Assembly: GCA_033558025.1 (NCBI GenBank)
Contig: JAUCEF010000017.1
Span: 992,001 to 1,056,000 of the forward strand
Length of the DNA: 64,000 nt
Origin: Phytophthora sp. 'mugwort'
Lineage: Eukaryota > Oomycota > Peronosporomycetes > Peronosporales > Peronosporaceae
Direction: 5' to 3'
Part shown: positions 21,750 through 32,002 of the stretch, piece after piece
Layout of the letters: each line of letters begins with the position of its first letter
Numbering within the stretch: position 1 is the first letter of the stretch
Translations under genes and position numbers: made by a program
Notes under the pieces: model-generated
What the model was told of the DNA's origin: nothing
Seen by the model: only the letters and a program-made list of their open reading frames with translations
Databases searched by the model: none

Positions 21750-23893
21750 ATGGCGCAGCGAGAGCTCCTACACGACCTCGTAGAGCGCAGCCGCGAACGC
21801 GTCATGCAGGTGCGGGCCGGCAGCAGTCTACTCCACCTGCTGCATCAAGAACAGCAGCAACACTCCCCGCCTCAGTTAAGCATTTCAACTTCACTGCCGC
21901 TGCTACCTTCAGCTCCATCATTAGCGATTGCCCACAACCACCGCACCCATAATACTCTTCATGCACAAGCAGATGGAGGTCACAGAGCTCGACGACGACG
22001 CAATGCACTGCCGCGGATTGACAAGGGCGTCGTGCATCTTCCCGAGGCAATGACCTCCTTCGAGCAGTACGAGACCTTCATGGCCAACAAGATCTACAGA
22101 GAGGAGACGATGCACCTGCAAAACCGTCGTGCTGCGCTCGTTCCGAAGGCTGGTTTACTGAAGAAGCTGGCCACAGTTTGTGCCGGTGCTTTAAAGGAAA
22201 TGGAAAGACAGGAGGACGCTGTAGCGGTGAGGGAATCGCTACGAGAGAAGCTCATACGTGCAATGGGGCTACTGCGGGGAGGATGTGCCTTTGCCAATGT
22301 CAAGTCACTGGTAGCATCGTCACCTCCTGCCTATGGGGAGATAAAGAACGCGCACCTGGCCTTCCTCCAACTCACGCGCAATGAAGTGAACGCCACGAAG
22401 CTTGTTCATCCGTGGGTATTTACTCTTCGTCCTCCTCATCTGAAATCGCTAAGTTAACGCTTAACTTTTGATGCATTTCTTTTTCTAGGATTGCCAGTCT
22501 ACAGGATGGCAACACCAAAACCAAAACACCGATCCATTTTGGCGACCAGATTTGTTTACTCTCATCCAGCTCCGACCTGCCCCTTGTTATTGGGCCCGAC
22601 GGCCGTAGTCGCCCCGCACAAGATAGCTCCACCGGACCGCATATGACATTCACCATTGTGCGTCCGTGTATTTTTATTGTGCTAAGCATCACTGGAGGCT
22701 CACTTTGACCTCACGTCGCTGCTCAGGTGGATTTCCGAAATCCGTCGCGCTACGATGAGGTCACGGCCACGGACGATTTCTGGCTTCGTATTGACCCTTC
22801 TATTCTAGCACCTCGCAAGTTTGATCCTCGTTGTCACCGATTCAATTCTGAGGACTCGGATCCGACAGATAACAGTGATGGCAGCGCCTTGCTACTCAGC
22901 GACGCAAATTACTACCTAGGCTGCCCAGGTTGGCTAGACGACGATGAGTCTAACTCAGTTCCTGTTCAAGAATCATCGACATTGACGCAAAAACAAGTTC
23001 GAACGGCAGCAATAGGAAAAATGGATGAAGAGCCCCGACCGCGCGGACAAAAGCGCTTTCGTTTAGTGGCTATGAAAGCCTTAACCCCGTCGAGAGATTA
23101 TTACGGAGATGATGCGGCGACGCGTGAATATGCAGTGGAAACCAACGAGGGCATTATGCGTTTGGCTCGCTGGCGGTTTGTGAGGTATACGTCACATAAG
23201 CACGAGCAATCAAGTGGAAAGAGAGAAAATGCCTGTAATGTCGCTTTCGACAACGAACAAGATGTTAATGACGCCATGGTGAATTGCTCAACAGTATACC
23301 TTGTCCTGAATGAGTCGGCGCTCGTGTATGACGCAAGGCTTAAGCGTGGGGTGGGGGTGCACGTGTCATCAGGTGCACGTGAACCATCTTCAGAAGTGCT
23401 GAATCTCCACCAAAATCACCCTGATAAGAAGGCGCATAGGCGTCAACACACTGATAATGCAGTGCTTACGAATGTTGTCCATCTATCAGCTTGTGCACGA
23501 TGGCAAGTGCGGATTTTAAAGCGCAGTGGCGGTGTGAACTATTTGCAAGAACTCGAAATGGCCATGGCTGCTGTCACAGGAGACTACCGGAAAGAAGATG
23601 GTGCACGTGTAGAATGGTTGCGTGAGAAGCAGAAAAAAATGGCATCGAATGATCGCCGATTGCACGCAAAGACGAGGCTAGTACGCGATGCTCGACGCCA
23701 ATATGACTTAGTTGCAGCTCAAAGCAACAGCAAGTTGGAGCAGATTGAACGGCTAAAGGGTGCGCATGCTACTGAGTACTTTCAGCGGCGGCTTCTGGAG
23801 TTGGAGACGATGGAAAGGGGTCATCAACTGTATGAGATCATGCATCTAAAGCAGCAACAACTTCAACGGGTTGTTGACCTCCCATACCTCTGA
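21750..23893 (+). CDS. Unknown three-exon host gene
   Basis: Proposed exons are 21750-22411, 22489-22657 and 22727-23893. Intron 1 (77 bp) runs GTGGGT...TTTCTAG and intron 2 (69 bp) runs GTGCGT...GCTCAG; both keep the frame open and give one protein of about 665 residues. The frame is open upstream to 21600, but the ATG at 21750 (MAQRELLHDL) begins the more protein-like part. The N-terminal third is His/Gln/Ser-rich then helical. The middle (PIHFGDQICLLSSS, then a DDFWLR block) faintly recalls beta-trefoil or MIR-type repeats. The C-terminus (about 23550-23890) is a charged, coiled-coil-like helix. No family is recognised. It runs convergent to the NSUN5-like gene. Confidence 0.65.
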
Positions 23894-24297
23894 TAAAAAC
23901 GCTCTACATATTGTGTACGACTACGCCGACGTGACGCGAACTTGGGTGACATTTGTTTTGCGTTCTTATCTCCATAGTGGGTCAGTTGGGGTATCCATAA
24001 TGTTGAATAAAATGGCAGACAAAACCGCAGTTTAGAACAGTCCGAATTACCAATTACAAACTACAAACTTTGTCCAACTAACTCGCGCTTAGACGCCTAT
24101 CTGTCGATTGAGGAAAAAAAAAGAACGTTGGGCCACTTTACCCGTGGATAGTAGCCCTAACCTTATCGGTTCCATCTTTCGCACACCCTTCCCTGTCTTA
24201 TGGCTGATTTTTCAAAGACGAAGTAATTCCTGTTCGTGACTGAAGACGCTTTGATGTTGCTCTGTACTGCTATCATAGTAATATGAGTTCACAGTGT

Positions 24298-25902
24298 TCA
24301 CTCTCCCTCGTCGTCTAAGCTTGCATTGACTTGTTTTGCATTCCCGTGCTTCTTGCGCTTCTCGCGCTTCCGACGCTTTCGATTCTCCTTTTTAGCGGCT
24401 GATATCACCTTGCGCTTTTTACCAGTCTGCGAAGTTTCAGGAATACTTAACGCGGGAGCTTCAGCACTTGCAACACATGACGCTCCGATCTTCTTCTCGG
24501 ATTCTACAGTCATTGCTACCGGAGTGCCACCAATTCTGTCAGTTCGTTCGAAATAAGCAACAAAGAATCCGTTCGTCGAGTCCTCAAGACCATTGGCGCG
24601 CACGAGCGCCTTCGCCTGTTCGGCCGACAAGCCTGCAACCTCGAGTCCACGGCGTGGCCACGACGTCAGGGCGGGCTTCAGTACAAACGGACGGGATGCA
24701 CGAAGGTTTTCTCCAGAATTCAAAGCTGCAGCCACAACCTCCTCATCTTCCTTTTGGAAAATAGAGCAAGTCGAGTACACAACGCGCTCCACCTGTGGAA
24801 ATGAGAAAGCTTTGCAAAGTGCTTCCAGCTGAAAGTCTGCAAGTGATTGGAGACGTTTGGCCGTGTCTTCCTCGTACTCAGCACCATGATCGGGTTCCAG
24901 TACTGTTTCACGCGAGCTCGCAATATCCAGTAAGTGATCCAGACGGTTTGTCATACCCGATCCAGAGCAAGATGGGTCCAGCAAAATGCTGCGCACGTTG
25001 CGGTACATCTCGCCGTCCACACGCACTTCCAAAAAGCTCTGGAGCTCAGCATCCACGCGGGTTGCTGCGCCTGCCAGCTTCATGCGTCGCTTCAGCAGCT
25101 CAAGTCGCTTGGACGAACGGTCAAATGCAAACACTCGCCGTTTTGGGGTCATACCGTCCACTACGTTGCCGTCCTGTTGCTGCAGCAGCATCGCCACATG
25201 ACTGGTCTTGTTGCCAGGTGCAGCACACGCGTCGATCACGTCGCCCTGCTTTCCCTCGGTGTCGACGTGCTCTCCATGCAGGACGAAGGCGGGGAAGCAG
25301 CTAGCCTTGTCCTGCAGAACGAGCTTGCCGCTCTTGACCAACTCATGCTCGTGCAACTCAGTGCCCGACGGCAACACGAGCAGGTCGCGCACATCGCGGT
25401 CCTGTTTGGCGTCGAACTCACGCGTGAAGGTCTCTATCTCCTCAGGCGAAGCCAGCAGCGTGTTAACGCGCACATAGCGAGGCAGCGCGAGGTGCTGCTG
25501 GCGGTTCTCGGGCGGCAGCAGCGCTTCATTGGACGCCACCTTGCGCTTGATTTTGAGCCTCGCCAGCGCAGCACGGAAGGCCGTCTGGTGCTGCACGAGG
25601 GCCTTCTTAACGTAGCCTCCACCCTGGATCTTCTGACGTCCAAACAACAGATCGTAGAGCGCCACGAACACGAGTGCAGGCGGCTCTTTGGCATTCTTGG
25701 GCGTCTTAAGCTCCTTGTGGCACTCGGGCACGGCCGCCAGCAGCTGACGTAGCAGCGGCTTATATCGCAGCGTCTCGCACACCAGCGCGAACGAGCTGCG
25801 CTTGTGCACCGTGGACTCGGCGTACGCGAGGCTCTTGAGCCCGCCCTGGCGCAACTCCAGCTTGTGCAGCAACGCTGCCGCCTCCTTGTAGAGCTCGCTC
25901 AT
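24298..25902 (-). CDS. NSUN5/Rcm1-like rRNA cytosine-5 methyltransferase
   Basis: The protein is a RsmB/NOP2/Sun-family SAM-dependent RNA m5C methyltransferase. Motifs (numbered from the upstream ATG at 25953) are DACAAPGNKTSH (241-252, SAM binding), LLDPSCSGSG (324-333, motif IV with the first catalytic Cys) and YSTCSIFQKEDEE (393-405, motif VI with the second Cys). The long N-terminal helical region and the order of motifs fit NSUN5 (yeast Rcm1), which methylates one cytosine in the large-subunit rRNA in the nucleolus. The C-terminus is Lys/Arg-rich, a likely nucleolar signal. I prefer the ATG at 25902 (MSELYKEAAALLHKLE, 534 residues), which is where the family-like sequence begins. It appears intact and intronless. 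Confidence 0.9.
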   Translation of the reverse strand: MSELYKEAAALLHKLELRQGGLKSLAYAESTVHKRSSFALVCETLRYKPLLRQLLAAVPECHKELKTPKNAKEPPALVFVALYDLLFGRQKIQGGGYVKKALVQHQTAFRAALARLKIKRKVASNEALLPPENRQQHLALPRYVRVNTLLASPEEIETFTREFDAKQDRDVRDLLVLPSGTELHEHELVKSGKLVLQDKASCFPAFVLHGEHVDTEGKQGDVIDACAAPGNKTSHVAMLLQQQDGNVVDGMTPKRRVFAFDRSSKRLELLKRRMKLAGAATRVDAELQSFLEVRVDGEMYRNVRSILLDPSCSGSGMTNRLDHLLDIASSRETVLEPDHGAEYEEDTAKRLQSLADFQLEALCKAFSFPQVERVVYSTCSIFQKEDEEVVAAALNSGENLRASRPFVLKPALTSWPRRGLEVAGLSAEQAKALVRANGLEDSTNGFFVAYFERTDRIGGTPVAMTVESEKKIGASCVASAEAPALSIPETSQTGKKRKVISAAKKENRKRRKREKRKKHGNAKQVNASLDDEGE

Positions 25903-26407
25903 TTGACTGTTAATTGCACAAAAACGACTGGTCAGCGAAAATTTGAGATTCAAGTTTCAATGTACAGACATTGTGCATTGCCATCCGTCAGAATCTGCGA
26001 CGCGTGATAAGAGGGCGATCTAATACATAGTGTAGCGCAATACAGGTATGTTATTCCTGGGTGGTCGGACTTCGACTCATACGCCAGCAGTTTCTCTGCT
26101 GTTAACGCGAGTTTCTTCCCGAAGCCATTGTCATCGCCGCAATGATTTAGCAGTTACCTGTGCGACCCACTAGACACTTTTCGAGCAGAACTTTACGTGC
26201 TGGTGGTCCAGTCTTCGCCAAAGGCCAGTGCAGCGACCATTCGACCCGTACAGATTGGCACCTTCGACGTAGTTCTATATGTGGGATATTCGAAAAACAA
26301 ATTGCTCATTTTATGTAGTGGTCAGAGCGGGCAATCAGCGGCAACGTGCCCAGCGGAGAAATAATCTACGATGCCGCTTGCCTTCTGTCACTTTCCAACC
26401 TGCCATC

Positions 26408-27418
26408 ATGCTTTTGAGCATCAACAGACGCGGCCGAACCCGATGGAAACTTCACGCCGACGAGGCAGTCAATGATGCCCCCTTGGCCCTAGTCGTCTCC
26501 AACGCAAATCTAGCGGTGGGTCGCTCCCCAGAGCAGATCGCGGTACTAGAACAGGCGGTGGCCCAGGCGACGATGCAAGCCGACGCGCTCACTTCACATC
26601 GACGCCGACGACGCACCCGACGGGTATCCAAGAACTGCCGCTCATTGAACAAATTGGGCCCAGCGAACCCGCACTTCCGACGCGTGCAGAGCTCGAAGCC
26701 CGATTCGAACCAGACGCAACACCGTCGTGAAATCTTGGCGAGGCAGGAGATGCAGCGCATGCGTCAACAAGTGTTCGCTCTAGAGAGACAGCAGGCACTG
26801 CTCTCGGCGCTGCACCTTGCGCGTCAGGCGAACGCCATCCAGCTCGTCTCGGACAAAGTGCATGTCTACTACCAGAGTTTCACGCACGGATTCGACCCAA
26901 CCCGAAGTAACTCGCGGGAGACGGAGGCGTTGCTGCGAAGTATGATGATACCGGACGTGCAGTCCCCAGCTTTCCGTGATCTTGACACGTTCCTGGTGCA
27001 ATGGCACAACTATTCGCGCTATCATGCCGAGATCACGCTGCATTGCGAGCAGATCCAACCTCTCGAAAGTGACGATCCAGACGTGTACCCCGTCCAGTGC
27101 ATAGGACGATCCACCCTGCGAATCTCTCGTGACACGATAAAGCACTTTTTCCAGCCACTTCTAGCTGACGAATATATGGTGCAGCGCCTCGTTGGGAAAA
27201 CCTACGAGTTCCCTTTCGTTTCACGCTTCCACTTCAACTCCAGTGGTCGGGTATTCAAGCTGGAGCCTCGTGCCGAATTGGCGGCGGGTCTTTTCGATCT
27301 TGTTGTGGATCCGTTGTCGACTGTACGCATGCTCGGCGCCTCCAAATTGACTGATGATGGTTGTCTACACGCCTACTCGAACCAAGAGGCAACCTGTGAA
27401 GTGTATAAGGTTCCATGA
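26408..27418 (+). CDS. Oomycete bZIP-like / M96-type protein
   Basis: The frame opens at 26279, but the ATG at 26408 begins the plausible protein (336 residues). A basic stretch (SHRRRRRTRR, near 26595) and a helix rich in Gln/Arg/Leu (ARQEMQRMRQQVFALERQQALLSAL, near 26740-26810) precede a C-terminal domain: YYQSFTHGFDP, LVQWHNYSRYH, RSTLRISRDTIKHFFQPLL, MVQRLVGKTYEFPFVSRFHF, FKLEPRAELAAGLFDLV. That C-terminal layout is the one I associate with the many oomycete bZIP/M96-like proteins. A canonical basic region (N-x7-R/K plus heptad leucines) is not evident, so it may be a divergent or decayed regulator. It is divergent from the NSUN5-like gene, sharing about 500 bp. Confidence 0.5.
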   Translation: MLLSINRRGRTRWKLHADEAVNDAPLALVVSNANLAVGRSPEQIAVLEQAVAQATMQADALTSHRRRRRTRRVSKNCRSLNKLGPANPHFRRVQSSKPDSNQTQHRREILARQEMQRMRQQVFALERQQALLSALHLARQANAIQLVSDKVHVYYQSFTHGFDPTRSNSRETEALLRSMMIPDVQSPAFRDLDTFLVQWHNYSRYHAEITLHCEQIQPLESDDPDVYPVQCIGRSTLRISRDTIKHFFQPLLADEYMVQRLVGKTYEFPFVSRFHFNSSGRVFKLEPRAELAAGLFDLVVDPLSTVRMLGASKLTDDGCLHAYSNQEATCEVYKVP

Positions 27419-27993
27419 TGAATCATTCACCACTAGTGTGCTAGTTCAGAAGGACCTATGCATGATATTTCTGATTAAAATCAAAAAGAAAGAAAAGATT
27501 TACGCGCTGCAATTGCGTACTTGCGTTCATCGCTGACGGCAATGCTTTCCAAGCTAATTCGACGAGAAGACAGCCAAGTTTTCTGCTGCGTCCATACTTA
27601 TTCGTTTTTTTACTATACATGGATTATTTTGTTTTCACCATGCTCCGAGTACTGAGGCGCATGAAGAGCTATTGTACACGTGGAGCTGATCAAGTCGATT
27701 CATTGCTGTTCAAGCGACAGCAGGGTATGAAATTGATGGGAAACCTTTGAAGATTGCCCACTCATCTTGTCCAGGGTATCGAGCGATTCAGTGGTGGAGG
27801 GGATGACGACAATGATGAAGACAACAATAATGACGCGACGATCCCGATGACGATAACCAAGGCATGAAGCACGCTGCGAAAATTTCGCCGGAACTTGCGC
27901 CAATTATTAAAAAAAAAAAACACGCGTTTGTCGAAATAGCAGCGATAGAGCTCGCTTCCAATGTGGCGCGCCCTCACTACGTTCTAAGCAAAA

Positions 27994-29136
27994 TCAATGC
28001 GCTTCGTCTAGGTGATCGCTATTGCCGGTGTGATTGGATACGCTATCGCTCTTCGTGACATTATGACTAGGCTCTGAAACAAGTCTATGAGGTTGTAAGC
28101 AGCCCAAGCCACGCATTCTTCGCCGTCGCACCACCACCGCGACAACAACAACGCCGACGATGATGAATGAGCTTACGGCCACGAAGCAATGAGCCAAACA
28201 CTATTTTTGGGGGGTGAAATGAATTCTTTAGCGCTTGCATCTTTCGTCTATCAACGCCAGCTCCTTCCTGTTTATGAAATAATGTGGCAGCGCTGTCCTT
28301 CAGAATCTGTGAGCTTTTGAACTTCTTCTGGTAGTACACCACCGTTTGAGTTAACCGGGTCAAAATGATTCTCTTGCAGTTCCCTATTTTCACAACGCGG
28401 GTGGTTAGCGAGTACTTCCACAGCAACTGCATAATTTTAACATCTTACAGGAACTCTAGCTTGATTAGCTGTGCTAGTGCTACAGGAATGGCACCTATAA
28501 AATGGTTCCGATCGAGACGCAGCGTACGCAATGTACTGAGTCGTGATAGCGTGTCGGGAACGTACCCAGTCAAGAAATTGGAGCTTAAGTCTCTGTGTGC
28601 AATGTTTAGACTCGGTTTAATGACATCGTAGACGAAGTGCGGACAAACTCACAGTTCCTGCAAGCAATTAAGGCCCTTGCGGGGGAATGCTGACGGCAAG
28701 ACGCCCACGAGATTATTGTTCGCGAGGCGGCTGTAACAGCAGATTTTCAACACCGAGCAACGGGTAAGTCTCCAAACGACTGGCATTTTCCACTCTGCAG
28801 TCCAAATGTGTTTTAAAGTTCTAAGTCCACTTACATGGAGCGGATGCGGCCGTTGCGGTCACATACGATGCCGTACCACTACATCACAACAATAACAACA
28901 ACAAGGTTATAAGTATAACCATGAGAGCTGCAGACTCGTATTCTTATTGTTCGCTCACGAACGCTGTCGATACAGGGGTCGCTGTGATCGTTTTGAATGT
29001 CCCATTGCCCCACCCAGCGCTGGCCGTGGGTGGACCAGTACAGCAGTTTGAGTGCGCCGCGCTCATCTCGCGTGACCGCCATCGTCGAGTTCATCCACGA
29101 CAGCAAAAGCAACAAGTAAATGGCGTAGATCTTCAT
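27994..29136 (-). CDS. Leucine-rich repeat receptor-like protein, multi-exon
   Basis: The minus-strand start at 29136 gives a signal peptide (MKIYAIYLLLLLSWMNSTMA) and an LRR N-terminal cap (RDERGALKLLYWSTHGQRW...DPC). Exons that keep frame are 29136-28963, 28878-28835 (WYGIVCDRNGRIRS), 28730-28653 (LANNNLVGVLPSAF), 28592-28449 (LSSNFLTGYVPDTLSRLSTLRTLRLDRNHF...IP) and 28383 onward (QENHF...LPEEV). Introns are 56-104 bp with GT..AG ends. The exon-5 frame stops near 28275. A further frame, 28197-27994, encodes a membrane helix (SSFIIVGVVVVAVVV), RRRR and a 40-residue tail, so a last intron or a frameshift links them. No kinase follows. The likely role is cell-surface recognition. Confidence 0.7.
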
Positions 29137-30101
29137 CGTGCTTCCACTTTCCGTACAACATGAAAACACATGACTACAATTAGACACGCACTTAATGTGG
29201 TACGAAAACATATTGTGAGTTCTACTCAAAAATTTCCCTGTCCGGTTCTTCAAACCAACAGCACGCCGAATCGCGCAGGACTCTAACAACATAAATATTC
29301 ATTTGGAAAGACAACGGTCTGACACAAGAACGGAATCTTACCGGGCTTGGATTTCAGACACCGGGAACGCTCGTTCGAGGCCACGTACACGGTTCGCTGT
29401 GCCTCCAGCCATGACCGAGTACAGATCACGACCAACGGAGCATCCGAAGGCCACGGCGTGTGCCCGCCCCAAGTTCCTGGCACTTCAGTCGAACTCGCCC
29501 GTCTTGTCGGTGTACAGCGCGCCGACCGGACCCACAGGGCGAGCACCAGTAGTCGCTGCAGCATTGCCAATAAGCCTGGTTGGGAGAGGCGGCAGTATGC
29601 CGATGAAGTTTCAGGACATGGGACTCCAGGAGCAGCAGCCATGGATGCACAACAAGGCAGAAGTGCTGAGCCTTGTGTGCGTCGCCGCCTTCAACATCGT
29701 CAGCCTTGCGTGTATCACCGTACCCTTTGCGGGAACGAACTCCACATCAATCGTTTCCATTCTCAGCGGATCCAGCTCGTCAGCGAGCTCGTGTATCACT
29801 GAGCACTTCACCAGATAATCCTGAGCAACATCGAGTACAACTGGTTGCCGAGGCGTCGTCAAAGATACAGTTGGAATGCGTAATTCATCGGGCAAGATGC
29901 TAGATATTTTTGCTGCAAACGGAGCCACATTTGATGCTATCATGCACAAGCTCTGGGAGAAATTCAGATGCCACATAAAAGGCAAGGCCGTTAAAGCTGG
30001 TGATGCATGGACTTGTTTAACGCCGACAGAGTCAACGTGGAACAAAGGGATGCGCTAAGGTGAATGGGCGCATCATTCCGGCAACAAACTCAGAATAATC
30101 A
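29137..30101. other. Promoter of the LRR gene and unrecognised ORFs
   Basis: Overlapping frames lie at 29303-29818 (+), 29347-29802 (+) and 29611-30045 (-). None shows a motif I know. The minus frame (IPTVSLTTPRQPVVLDVAQDYL...) looks the most protein-like. The region joins the LRR gene to the accessory ORF of the Tc1-like element and probably contains that transposon's left edge. Confidence 0.3.
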
Positions 30102-30558
30102 TGGAACCGTTGGATTACTTCACTAGCGAAACGGTCACCTTGATGATTTACACTTCGGTCTTAGTATATCAAATGCACGGATCCTCGACGAGTTCAAGAA
30201 GGCGTGTATCCGACCAGAACACAGAGACCGTTCTGGTGCTGCTGCAGAAGCTTCAATTCGCGAGGTGATGGAACGACTTCGCGAAATTTGGGGAGCAACG
30301 TTTCAAGCCAGTGCAGCATCATGGCGAATATGGGCGAACGAAATCATGCATAATCTGGATCGCTCAACATGGGAAGTTGCTGTTTTGGACCCTCCAACAG
30401 CTAGGATATTGCCGATGCTTCAGGCAGCTGATGCGCGAGTTGAGCAACACCTGGCAGACCTCACTAAATCGGCGGATTTGGCTCTCGATTTTATTGACGC
30501 ATTGATTAAAGACAACGAACAGCTACATCATCATTGGGAGATGTTGGAATGCGTTTAG
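30102..30558 (+). pseudogene. Accessory ORF of the Tc1-like element, copy B
   Basis: From about 30179 to 30558 one open frame reads ILDEFKKACIRPEH, SGAAAEASIREVMERLREIW, WRIWANEIMHNLDRSTWE, then DPP and a helical tail ending WEMLECV. Upstream, in shifted frames, WITS and ETVTLMIY align with the start of the copy-A ORF. It is convergent with the transposase at 30703-32002, 145 bp away, mirroring copy A. It is the better preserved of the two in its 3' half. Function unknown; possibly an accessory DNA-binding or transposase-partner protein. Confidence 0.6.
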
Positions 30559-30702
30559 CAAATCAGAAGGACGCACTGGAAGTGCGCAAGAGGACGCTTG
30601 AAGGTATCTGCGCAGGTATACCTCTACACCCCTTTCTACCGTGATTGATCCACTAGCAACAATGGAGAAACATGGAGAACACTGAACACCAAGCGTAGTG
30701 CT

Positions 30703-32002
30703 TCAGCAATGCATTTTATTAGCTTTCACATTCGTGCGTTTGTCTCGTAAAATATCTAGATGGTTATTGCTATCGATGCCTTGAGCTTCCGAGTTCTCCA
30801 GTCTTGCATCTTGTCGATTATCTCTTGACAAGGTGCCAGACGGATCGAAATGGTCCTGCACTATCCAGCCGCAGTGCTGAAAGACGTTAGCCATATTGAA
30901 GTTTTCGAAACGTGTAAAGGTTTCCACCACAAACGCCAGCACATCGCTACCGCTTGACTCAACATAATACCTCTGAAATGGCTGCTTAATATAGCCGAAC
31001 ATAAACTCAACCGGACTGAAGAATGGACAGTAGGCAGGCAGGAAAATAGGAATCACTCCAATAACTCCGGAGAAAATGATTTATTCTGAGTTTGGTGAAT
31101 CGAGGCACCATCCAAAATCCATATTGATTTAGTGCGAGATACTGACGAACGTTTCCACGCGTCGAATAGGCGAATTCTCTGCAGTACCTGAAAACCTTGA
31201 CACAGCCGAAGGTTCCGTCAGTGTCATAGTACTCAATGACCCATCAACCCCCATAAATACCAGCACTGAAACGCGTGGTTTTCGCTAAAAATCGCCACGA
31301 ATTGCAATCTTGTATCCCATAAGCGAATAACCCCGCTTGCGGATCATGCCATGATTATCAAACTTCATCTAGACGCCAATGTTTCGATGACACCAGTCGA
31401 CAGAACTGAGCTCCTTTACAGAGCGAAACACGTCCTTCTCTTTGATATGCATCGCTCTTCGCTCAAGGACCTTACGAGTAAATCCGCTATCATGCAGTAT
31501 TCGCCACCAGACGACTTTGAAATGATCATTTGGTGGGCCTTGAGGAAAGCTTCTTGGGCTTCATCTAAATAAGTTAGCGGCTGCTTGGTTAGAACTCACA
31601 TAGCCACTTTCGGTGAGCCTATGTAAATGCTCGAGTTGAGCTTGCTTCAGCCCGCTGATAGGTCCCAGTTCTCTCGTAGACATTAATCCAGTTCCCAATC
31701 GTCTTTATCGACTTGTGATAAACTCGAGCAAGCTCCTTACGCGAATATCCGAGGCAATAAAAGCCATAGAGGCAATGGAACACAGTGTCGCGGTGGGCAT
31801 GCTGGCTTGTTACTGCTTCCTCCACTAATACAAGATAGTTGAGACTAGGCGCTTCCTGTCCAACATCGCAAACAACAGCATTAACATAACGACAGTGATA
31901 TGGCACCCTTGTACTACACACCTCAGCCAGGCTAGCCGCCGCTGCAGTAGTGTGGGGTGGTAACTTGCCGTTGCGGATTCGCTTAGTTGCAATTTTGGCC
32001 AA
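30703..32002 (-). pseudogene. Tc1/mariner-IS630-like transposase, copy B
   Basis: The N-terminal frame 32002-31619 carries the HTH (FHCLYGFYCLGYSRKELARVYHKS, then IGNWINVYERTGTY), as in copy A. The central part is badly broken but retains SIWILDGASIH (second Asp, near 31110). The frame 31056-30703 gives IPIFLPAYCPFFSPVEFMFGYIKQPFQRYY (catalytic Glu) and a C-terminal block (AFVVETFTRFENFNM, FQHCGW). The order and motifs are those of DDE transposases of the Tc1/mariner-IS630 group. Stops and frameshifts in the middle make it non-functional. Confidence 0.85.

Noticed and set aside
24326..25752. Plus-strand ORFs up to 272 codons
   Set aside because: They overlap the NSUN5-like coding sequence antisense; GC-rich codon use makes such shadows long.
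26452..27224. Minus ORFs over the bZIP-like gene
   Set aside because: Antisense shadows with no recognisable motifs.
28921..29163. Secreted effector (RxLR or CRN) candidate at the LRR start
   Set aside because: The signal peptide leads into an LRR cap; no RxLR, dEER or LFLAK motif was seen here or in other ORFs of the window.
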